The notes under the pieces: model-generated
Seen by the model: the letters and a program-made list of their open reading frames with translations, nothing else
What the model was told of the DNA's origin: nothing
Database searches by the model: none
Shown: positions 54,706 through 64,000 of the stretch, one piece after another
Layout of the letters: every line of letters begins with the position of its first letter
Numbering within the stretch: position 1 is the first letter of the stretch
Program-made: the position numbers and the translations under genes
Assembly (NCBI RefSeq): GCF_001653235.2
Contig: NC_035796.1
Location: 2,046,001-2,110,000, forward strand
Length of the DNA stretch: 64,000 nucleotides
Source: Pochonia chlamydosporia 170
Taxonomy: Eukaryota > Ascomycota > Sordariomycetes > Hypocreales > Clavicipitaceae
Reading direction: 5' to 3'

Positions 54706-56145
54706 TCAATCATCCAACAAAGCCCTCAACTCATCAACAAACGCCACACCACACCCATTCAACTCCTCAACCCTCCCAACCCTCTCATCGCTCGCCTCAT
54801 ACTCCGCCGGCATATCAAAACTCATGTCCCTCCCCAAAATCATCTCCGCAACTCCAACACCACACCTCGCCGCCGACGGCATCCCATGACCATTATACCC
54901 AGCACTTATCCACAAATGCCCATCACCAACACCCCCCAACCGCACGGGCACCCTGCCAACCCAAGGATACCCATCATTCGAATAGCCCATGATGCCTGTC
55001 CACTCATACTGCGCGTCAAGCGTATCCCTCTCTCCGTGCCCCGGAGCCCGTAACTTCACCCTCCTCCCAAGTTCACTTCGCAGCCTCCGCCCGACATCCT
55101 CGTTAACACCACCATCATCCCAGACACCTACCTCTGCACCCGTAGCCGCAAACCTCTCACCACCTAGAATGAGAACACGATCATCGTCCCTCTGAATCAG
55201 GTAATCCTCGTTCCTGCCCTTGGCCCAAACATGCGTATGCTCGAGAGGAACATCCCCCGTGGGTGGTGTCAACCCCACAATCTGCGCACGAATAGGCGTA
55301 ATGATACCCGTCATCTTGGGCAGTAGATACGACGTGTATCCGTTCGAAGCAACCAGCACATCTGTGGCAGCAACCTGTCCCCGTGACGTGTGAACAATCC
55401 ATCTATCCTCAGAGTGTTGCAGGTGCTCCACGGGCGTATTAGTCTGTAAGTTAAACGCATCCGGATGCTCTGTCAATAAGTCCTCCAGGATCCACGCCAC
55501 GAGCTTATAAGGCCACAACTTCGCAGCATTGGGCTGGTAGACAGCTGCATAAGCCTGCGGTACGCGGAGAGTCTTGAGCCCTTCTTCGTCTTTCACGAGT
55601 ATAGCCTTCTCAGCGAGATCCGGGTGATTCTTCTTCAGTCGTTCCATAAGCTTCTCAACAACTCCCAGAACATCCTCGTCAAAAATGCCGTGTACACCGC
55701 CAACCGTGTGCCAGTCACAGGGGATCTTGTTTTGCGCTACAAAATCCCTGATGAAGCTGTATGTGCCCTGTTCAAATCGAGCAATGTTCGGTTTGGCACT
55801 GTACACCGAGGGCTGGCAGTGACCGCCATTCTACGCGTCGTCAGTGAACCTTCAAAGGCTCTAAAGCGCCATGCAAGGTTCAGTTTCACTCACACGTCCT
55901 GTCGCACCCCAACATGCTTCTCTCGCTTCCAGCAGTAGGACGCTTTTACCACCTTTTACGAGTTCTCTCGCGGCAAATGCGCCAGTTATCCCGCTGCCAA
56001 CAACAACGACATCAGTCGTGGGCGGGAGTTGCTCTGTAGTTCTGTGGCCGAGAAGAATGGCTGATGGGTCTTGGTGCCAGTATGAATGAGTGCTCTTGGG
56101 AGTAGGCAGGCCAGATTGTCCCTCTTTTAATTTGCTGCCAGTCAT
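54706..56145 (-). CDS. DAO-type FAD-dependent oxidoreductase, 2 exons
   Basis: Exons 56145-55894 and 55830-54706 give 458 residues. The intron has a GTGAGT donor and GCGTAG acceptor and falls within GATGR-NGGHCQP. The Rossmann motif is VVVVGSGITGAFAARELVKG with the acidic ribose-binding end LLLEAR (about residues 45-77). C-terminal FAD contacts are EWTGIMGYSNDGYPWVG and AGYNGHGMPSAARCG. This is the D-amino-acid oxidase/GlpD-like superfamily in the form seen in gamma-glutamylputrescine oxidase-like enzymes, which oxidise a C-N bond to give H2O2. No signal peptide is present and I see no clear PTS1 (the end is ALLDD). The substrate cannot be told from sequence. Confidence 0.87.
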
Positions 56146-57279
56146 TGTCGGCGCGGCGAAATGTACAAGATAATTAGGTAGGAAGTGTAAGATTGGGCTG
56201 CGGTCTTGTCAGTTGATGCTGAATGAGTTGCTTGATAGGGAAAGCATGTGTACGGCGTTGAAGCCTGAAATATCTGGCACTTATCAAATTGTTCTGCGGT
56301 AATACGAGGCAATACAGTTGTAAGTAAGGCCAGGTTGATAACTTCAAGATTCAAGACTCATTTGATGCATGTAGGTTGCTTTGTTCGGCAGTGGCTTTAA
56401 GTTCCGCCCCTCACCTGTCCATGTCACGGTTCAGGTACCCCACCATCCCCAAACAGGCACCACACCCTTGCCTTCACCTCTTCAATAACGACAATAAACA
56501 CGGCACGCATCTTACTGCTACATTCTCACGCGCTTGGACAATTACTCAAACTTATGAAGGGTCGTAAAATGTTCATGCCATTTCATCGTAGAACCATGAC
56601 TAACAGATTCGGCAACCCAATGCCCCAGGACGCCATTGAGATCCGTGATGCTCCAACCAAGAATACCAGTACCAGATACTGTCTTCCGCCCAACACAAAA
56701 TATCTATATCTACATGATTTTTTCGCGGCAACTCACAGACGCCTCGTACATCCCAAAAAGAGTTGAGAGACCCAGCTGGGTCGTCTCACTTCATACCTGT
56801 AATCTGACACCTCCCACAGAATGCCCCGACCGAGTCCATGCGTACAGCCCCTGATCTAATCTTTGTCTTGACAATTCCACCACAAACAGACTCTCTGTCC
56901 ATCTGCTTCTCTGCGGTGTTAAAGGTGTAAACCTCTACAAGGAAATATAATGTCACAAAGAAAATGCCACATAGTCGCTGTATTCGTAGGTGTCGAACAT
57001 TCGGTAACCATCATTGTTGTTCTCAGCTCCGACCCCCCGCGTCAACCATCCAGTGGCAGCAGTCGTCGTGTCGTGTTCTGGAGAACGTTGTTTCGTAATG
57101 TTCACTTGCACATATTCCAGTACAAGATTTGTCGGTTTGTTACATATCGATGCACCATCTTATTGGTGCGTAGGGTATATCTCGAGTAATCATAATAATA
57201 GGGTGGGTGTTATGCTCCGTCAGCATAATATAGTTTCGGATTTCTCCTCGCTAATCCTCTTCCTCTCGCTTGTTGCCTC
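56146..57279. other. Intergenic region, nothing recognised
   Basis: Promoter of the DAO gene and the 3' region of WEE1. Short frames only. Confidence 0.55.
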
Positions 57280-60200
57280 TCAGACATCCGTCATTTCCGT
57301 ATCACTATCAATAGCGATAGACACTGGAAACATCTCTGCTGGGCCCCAGCTACCTTCGTAAACGGTTGCTGGTGCGTTACGGTGCTCAGCAACCCATCGC
57401 AGGCCCTCAAGGTCAAGAACTTGGTCGATAAGAGGGCGGTCTGCAGGTTCCTGTGCCGTCATCCATCGCACAATAGAGTCTAGGGAGCTGGGGTGAAACG
57501 CTTCGACCATGAACTCCGGAGCTTGCTGAAGTTCCGATCGCTTAAGCGAGCCGAAAAGGTTGCCAGCACTACGTGTCCTCCCGCTTTGCAGGTCATCGCT
57601 ATGTGCAGACTCTGCAGGGTTCCCTGTGGCATCCCTCTGGACTTCGATGGATGGTGTCCAAGTTAGGCTAGGCACCTCAGACAGATCTCCCGATCTCAAA
57701 GCGATCCAAGTGGGACCATTGTCAGGCAGTACGACATTCGCAGCGGCTTCTAGCGTCATGAGGCCCAAAGAGAACACATCAGCAGATTGGCCAGCTTTGC
57801 CTTTGAGCATCTCGGGAGCCATGTATTCACGGTCACCCTCGACATCGACACCTGTTGTAGAAGTGCAAGGTTGAGCCAACCCGAAATCGCCAATCTTCAA
57901 AACTCCTTCAAACGTGATTAGAATATTTGCCGGCTTCATATCCAAATGCATGAATCCAGCGTCGTGGATTTCTTTCAATCCCTGCACATGATATTGTCAG
58001 TCAACAAAATCTAATTACTTAGCAGACAGAAAGGAAGCAGTGTCACTTACCAAGCATAGATCTTGCAAAATCTTAAAGATACGGAAGTCATCCAACCGAC
58101 CATCACGGCCAATATTTCCCAGAAACTTGTCCAGCGTGCCCTCTTCGCAAAACTCTGTTTGAATATAGAGGTGGAAGTTGTGTTCCCAATCGTCAACGTA
58201 CTGAACAACATGCTCAGCGTGTGTCAATGCTTGCAGAATGCGCACTTCGCGAAGCTTTGTCTCCCGGTCTTTCGGTCCATGGTACGAATGCCGGCTCTTT
58301 TTTACGGCGAAAACCTGGCCCTTGGCAGGACTACGACTGGAACCGTTGCTTGGAGTAACGTTTCCAAGGCTGAACGCGTTTGCATGCTCCAGTTTCGTCA
58401 CCCGGTACACAGTCGAAAACTCACCCTTGCCCACTTGCTCAACTTTGTCGAATCGCGAGTATAAGCTAGCGTCAATATCAAGGCTACTGGTTCGAGCATT
58501 GACTGGTGTGACAAAGATGCTGGTTGATGACCGAAAGTCACGACCAGCAGTAGGAGTGACTGGCGGGGGCATGCTGTTCTCGTTCAGATTATCAGGCGCC
58601 TGGGAAATAGACAGACGGCTTGTATCCAAAGGCAGCTGCGACTCCTGCGGTGTCTGAGGCGTCCTTCTACCATCAACTGGGCTCCCTGTGTCGCACGCAC
58701 GTTAGTACAGGCAATCTTCCATGAAGTAGCTGCAATGCTTACTGGTTGATTCCCGTGATGGGGCTGGCTTCACGGCCGACAGGGGGAGGGCGAATGTTCG
58801 ATTAGCACTGGGACTCTCAAGTGAGTGCTCGCTGAGATTACTCAAGCTCGGAGTGAGGGTCGTGGTTTTGGTTGGCGTTGGGGGAACGTCTCCATCCAAA
58901 ACACTTGGTAGGTCGTTGGTATCGCAAAATAGCTTTCTGTCCTCGCCCTCTAGGCTGAGGATGCTCCCACGGCGTGAGCCATTTGATGCGGAGCCACGTT
59001 GAAAAATAGAGAGTCCCTTGGCAGGCTGGCCAAAGGTATCAGGAGCTCGTGAGGAGGATGGGTGGAAAGGTGTGGAGGGAATGCCGGCGAAAGAGTTTCG
59101 GTTGTTACCCTTTCTCTTTATCGCACTTCCAACCGGGGGAGGAAATGTGGCAAAAGGGTTAGAATGCTTTTTACAGGGAGTGTCTGGCGGTGCAATTTTC
59201 CTGTCTGCCTCTTCCTCCGGATTTCGGTTGACCTTTGATATAAGACCGGTGGAGTTGAAAGCAGCAATCCAGAGTTGATGAGACTGGCTTGGCGTAGCAA
59301 CGGCTTTGGTGTGCTCATTGTTGGAGCGAGCTGTTGGTCTGGTTGCATTCAAGGGCAGAGATCGAGAGAATGCGTGCGGCTTGGGCTTTTCGGCCACTTT
59401 GGATGCCGGCGCATACAATGACGGTTCCTCGGTTAAGCTGTTGCCGGAGGTTGAAGTAGTGAGTGTTTTGGACAAAGGATGTGGCTGATGCTGTCCTTTA
59501 CCCTCCATAGGATGAATAGAAGCATTCGGCAGAGGACTTCCTGCACTGAAGGGACTGTCTCGCGGTACTTGAGGAGGTAGAAAATGGTCGGTAGAAAGGC
59601 GAGGCCGGCTTCGTGCCGGTGTAGAAATATCTCCACCCATTTGTGCCAGCTGCCTTTCTCCGCTTCGTCGACCCCAAGAGCTCTTGTCGCCGTACCTCTG
59701 CTGCAAGGTTGATTTTCTGAGCGATGAAGATCGCTTGGGGAGATTTGCAACCGGGCTGGGGGAAGCAAAAGGCTCCCGATTTGGGTTAGTTGAGCTTGAG
59801 GGTGCGTTGATTGTCCCAGTAAGTTCGTACTCTGGTGAATGGGAATCTTCGTGGATGTCGAAGCTCTGTGAAGAAGATGTGTTGGTGCCGAATATGTTGA
59901 ATTCTCCCGATTGCGCGAGGCCAGTGATTCCGTGCAGACTGCGTCGCTTCGATGCCGGACTGCCTTGATTGGGATAGTCCAGGTTCATCGTCGCATCACT
60001 GCGCTTTAACGCGCCCGTCGTTGAGACCATGTAGGGTTCACTGCTAGGAGTTTCCAAAGTCTTTAGGGCGTCGTATTGTGACGATCCCGACACGTCCAGA
60101 TGAAAACTATGACGCGACGGTTTGTCGCTGTTGCTATGCACGGACCGAGGCGATGATTTGTTCTCCTGACCACGTGGGGTGGTCGACGTGGGCGATGATG

Positions 60201-60669
60201 ATGCCGATGGCTGTCCTAGATTACCAGAATCCGGCGTAGCGCTCAAGGCTCGTTTGAGAGGGCTTTTTGGTGAAGCTCGTGCACGAGCCAACGGGCGAGA
60301 TGATGTGGACGAGGCCTTGGCGGATTTGGCAGAGCGAAGCGAAAGTCGAACGCTCGGCCGCAATGGTGTCAGGACAGATGATTGCTGAAGAGTGGTGGCG
60401 TGCGCTGAGGTAACTGCGGGAGGAGCAGTCTGGGGTTGCGATGGCGATATATATTGCCTTTGAGGGGTTGCACCGAACCGTCGGCAAGGCGACTGTGGTG
60501 AGGCCTGTCGTGAACTATCCGAGCTTTGTGAGCTTGTTCGCGACAAGAACTTTGATGGTGATCGAGAGATGGAGCGTCGGAGACTGCGGACAGCCGACGA
60601 AACGTCCATATGATGGGCGTGCGTGGGTGATGGCAGTGCCAACGTGCCTCCGCCGTTTGAGAAAGACAT
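57280..60669 (-). CDS. WEE1: Wee1 (Swe1) mitotic inhibitor kinase, 3 exons
   Basis: Exons 60669-58743, 58685-58051 and 57981-57280 give 1087 residues. Residues 1 to about 715 are Ser/Pro-rich and disordered with many SP/TP sites (RSISRSPSKF, RASPKSPLKR, VPPTPTKT), the expected target of CDK control. The kinase domain runs from about 720 to 1050. It has a Gly-rich loop VGKGEFSTVY near 727, a lysine in FAVKKSR, the catalytic loop HLDMKPANIL (D868), IGDFGLAQ (D886) and GDREYMAPEML in place of the usual APE segment. MHLDMKPANI and GDREYMAPE are Wee1-specific forms. Wee1 phosphorylates Cdk1 on the conserved tyrosine in the nucleus and delays mitosis. The C-terminal tail is short. Intron 2 cuts between DLCL and GLKEIH. 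Confidence 0.95.
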
Positions 60670-63600
60670 TGTAGTGTTTATGAAGGTCGCTGGAATGCAA
60701 TTCCAAGGCCACCCAAGGATATCGCGAGATGTGGTCCAGTCAGGAATGTGCCCTCTGAGGCAAAGTCAAATTACGTAGGTTATAGGCGTCTAATTCCCCA
60801 AAATGTCGCGAATACTCTGGAGACGTCGGCGTGATTTGGGATTAGCAAAGAGAGTCTCAATCTTTGAGACCCTTCCCCAGCCGGTTGATTGTCAGTCAAA
60901 ACAAAGAGCTTTGCGACAATGGGTTGCGGAGCCGTGATGCGAAGTCCGGAGTAGTGTCCGGCGTTTGTCCAAGAACACTGGTATTAAACACAGTCGAGCC
61001 TTTGACACGGTGAAAGTGAAGAGTGTCTGTCCGGTGGTTGATTTTCGCACAGGCAGCAGATTTTTCGAGTGGCAGGGACCAGAGGTTGATGCCTGCTAAC
61101 CACCTGTCGTGTGGTATATATTGCTCCCAACAAGCGCTAGGAACGAAAGGAGCGAGAAAGTAAAGGCCACGAGAGTTATTCGTACTTTGTCGAGAGGGGG
61201 CGGAGGTAGTTGAGGCTCTATGATGCGGCGGCAGTCAACCACATGTTGCAGCTTGGGTAATCTAGTCTCTCCTCTCTCCAGCGAAGCCTCAACGAAGGCG
61301 AAGACTCGGGTCAGCTTTGCACTTCTGCAACAGCGGCTGCTCGTCTCTCTGCTTCGTCTCTCAACTCGATGCGCATTCGTTATTCAGCGCATAGCGGGGG
61401 TCGAAAATGGGCCCGTGACTCACACACACAGCCGTAAGACGACAGCGAACAAGAGATGCTGGTGTCGACGAACAAGTGAAAAACATACACACGAATCTGA
61501 CGACTGGAATGTGAATGGAACATGCGGAGGGTTCATGTGTTCAGGTGTTCAGTAGCGGGTGTGGGAAAGAATTAGGCAGGGACGACTTGGACTGGACAAG
61601 TCAGGACAAGACTGGAGAGGGATGGGTGGATGGATGGAGCGAGCCAGGGTCGATTTGGCTTGGGTTTGATAGTTCGGGCTGGGCTGGTCTGGCAATCCGG
61701 GTCGTCTACTCCTGCCTCTGCTGTCGCGCCTGCCGGGGGTGTGCGCAAGTGGAGTGACGCATTTGTTTACTCTTTTACTTAATCGGGTTAGCGTGACGCG
61801 GTGAGACGCGTCCCTTGTTGGGCATCACAAACCTCAACACACCACCCAGCAAAGGCTTTTGGATAAACTTTCTTGGGTGTGATTTTTTATGTCACCTAGT
61901 ATTTTAGGCGGACATTATGAGTTACACAACCGGTGGCGGCCAGAAGAAGTGTACCTGGTGCTACTGAATATCTCGGTCACAAGCATTGGCAGCGTATCAT
62001 GCTGAAATGCGCAACTAAACTGGTGCGTGACATACGGAGTACATACACGGCACGGCTTTGAACGAGCCCAAAACATCAACTTTTTTTCAACCTTGGTGCT
62101 GCGACCCCTGCTTTGTCCAAGTGAACGGACCCACGAGGGCTGCAAGTACTCTGTGCGCTGCATCTTGTACCCTCACCTCCCCGCCAATTGAAGCCATTGA
62201 GGGCATGACCGCACGAAACGGTGGGATGGCAAAGTCGCTCACGGTCTTCAATGATCCAGTCTGGTCTGCCTGGTCTGGTCTATCTGGTCTGTCATCTGTC
62301 ACCGTGCCCTGGCCCCTCTTGGGGCCAGACCACGAATTCGTTGGTCTACCGAGTCCATCTTCCCAAACAAAACACAAAAATAAAAAGAAAAACAAAGGCC
62401 TTGTGTTCGTCGCCTTGTGGCATTGTGTGTTCATATCCACTGCCCCTTTTCCGCTCCGAGACTATCAGAAACAGCTTACTACTTTCACACACAGGACGGG
62501 TGTGCATTACTTTGATGGTACAAGATTAGACACTGATCAAATGGCTCCATACTGTACTCCGTACACCTCCACGAGAAAGACAAGTTACCAAGAGTTGACA
62601 CGCCAGTCGGCTTGGTCCTTGGTCGGTCCCGCTTGAACCACGCTTCCAGGGTCCAGGGTGTGCGCACATACAATCCAAAGACCAAAGACCTTGAGAAACC
62701 CCGGCTTCGAAAATCTTGGGAGTTCAGATGTGAGGGTCAAAGTGCCTCGACAAGCCAAGGTCCCATGGCTGTCAAGTCGGGACTGGCCACACTGTCATCA
62801 ATCCACTCACCACGCCAGCCTTTGTGATTTTCGTTGCTTTTTGCCACCCCATCCAGTACCTGTTCAGTACAAGGAGAAACCTCTCGATGGCCTCAGCCAG
62901 GTGGCAAGTCACGTCAAAGTTGCAATTGTGGATCTGACCAGACATCTGTGTGTTGTCAGCGGGAGGCAGAGGCGTCAACTGGTCGCTCGCGGCCGCAGAT
63001 CCGAGAGCCATCCCGTCTGGTCTGGTCTCCAGGTTTGAACCAGACAACTTGTTTCCAACCTCTTTTGTTATTCCCACGACTACTTCGTGCAGACCATATT
63101 GTCTTTTTTGTTTCCTAACCAGCCCCCTTTTCTCAAGCATGTCTGAACCTCCAGCCATGTCCGGATCACCTTTCTCCAACCTTTCCTTGCCAAGGCCAAC
63201 TCCGTATGGCAACTCCGGATGAGATCGCGTGTTATTAGGCCAGCATGTTAATAATAACAAACCAGTCCCCTTGTATCCCGCTCTCCACCACCATACGGGG
63301 GCTCGAAATTGTCCATTAAATTGCTTTTATGACAAGATATGGCGGAAATCCAAAAAATACGGTCCAGCATCATGCGGTTACCCCTATTCACCATGTCATC
63401 TCGCTTCATGGGTGCTATTAGTCTGGGGCCGCCCCACGACAGCGCCATCCTTTTGTCGCGGACAGGTTCTGGTCAACTAACTTATTACCGATTGCCTAGG
63501 CTGATTAAATCAATCTTGTCGAATTCCCGGTTTACTTTGACGAGGGCCGGGTTCCTACCCTTGGTCATGCCACGGTATGGAAGAACGGCTTGACCTGCAT

Positions 63601-64000
63601 TCGCGAGTCGGACTGAGAACTCGATCTCCCTCCTCAGGCCCCCTATCCATGTTCTCAATCACGAACTCGTGGCCCATGATGCCACTCCCCGCCAATCCTC
63701 AATCCTCTGTCCTCCCCTCAAGGACGTGCGCCGCCGGTGGCTCTTTTTCTGCTTCCATCTTCAGAAGGAGTGCTCCGTCAAGGCATGATGATATTTGTGT
63801 TAGTGCTGAAATGCACCTGTGGAACCACCAGACCCATGAATGCTCTCCTATGTTGACCGCCATAATGTATTCACATTTTTATGGGACATAACCCATGGTT
63901 CGACATGGCTGAGGCTTGAGCTGCATAAAATGTAAGGAGGACTGAGGCAAGTCTGGCATTCTGCACACCGCACCGCACATGTACCGGAAGGTCAGGGAAT
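60670..64000. other. 3.3 kb gene-poor end of the window
   Basis: The left part should hold the WEE1 promoter. No frame shows a domain. TACGGAGTA words are present at 62033 and 62555. A CTGGTCTG-rich stretch lies at about 62258-62300 and CAGTAC words near 62860. A gene may begin beyond the right edge. Confidence 0.5.
62258..62300. repeat. CTGGTCT-type imperfect tandem repeat
   Basis: Five imperfect copies of a 7-10 base unit (CTGGTCT, CTGGTCTG) in intergenic DNA. Similar words are scattered at 14860-14900 and 28910-29600. Confidence 0.6.

Noticed and set aside
62058..62636. 192-codon plus-strand frame near the right end
   Set aside because: Runs through the CTGGTCT repeat and an A-rich tract, with no domain or good start context.
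63026..63046. GGTTTGAACC word considered as part of a tRNA T-arm
   Set aside because: No acceptor stem, D-arm or anticodon stem could be built around it on either strand.

Overview
The window is nuclear DNA of a filamentous ascomycete, most likely a sordariomycete of the order Hypocreales. The basis is short spliceosomal introns (43 to 364 nt) with GTRAGT-like donors and CTAAC-like branch points, compact genes on both strands, and a gene mix typical of that group: an AA11 chitin-active LPMO, a CFEM/PTH11-type receptor, an HsbA-like wall protein, a siderophore transporter and an Axl2-like cadherin-fold protein. The order-level assignment is inference. I see no rRNA, tRNA, CRISPR array or intact transposon.

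Region 1 (1-14.5 kb) is housekeeping: the 3' part of the Prp6/Prp1 splicing factor, a small calcofluor-hypersensitivity (Cwh-like) protein, a dysferlin-domain (Mug65/Spo73-like) protein, an unrecognised protein, a mitochondrial PPR-like protein and a seven-exon PP2C phosphatase (Ptc2/Ptc3 type). Region 2 (14.5-23.7 kb) holds a siderophore MFS transporter whose promoter carries the fungal iron-GATA motif ATCAGATAA, an AIF/FSP1-like FAD oxidoreductase, and an Axl2-like protein. Region 3 (23.7-34.6 kb) is gene-sparse: an Efm6-like methyltransferase, a secreted double-psi beta-barrel protein and the Ypt7 exchange factor subunit Ccz1.

Region 4 (35-50 kb) is the most accessory-looking part. It has a CorA-like membrane protein and, divergent from it, a CAX-fold cation exchanger homologue that has lost both hallmark glutamates and gained a perfect six-copy acidic minisatellite. 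Next come an AA11 LPMO, a CFEM receptor and an HsbA-like gene interrupted by one stop codon. These three would fit perception, adhesion and attack at a hydrophobic or chitinous host surface. A beta-lactamase-fold hydrolase with a one-base frameshift follows.

Region 5 (51-60.7 kb) returns to conserved genes: a kelch protein, the 24 kDa subunit of complex I, a DAO-type flavoprotein and Wee1 kinase. The last 3.3 kb shows no gene. Splice sites were placed by eye from consensus and reading-frame continuity; for every multi-exon model the frame closes exactly.
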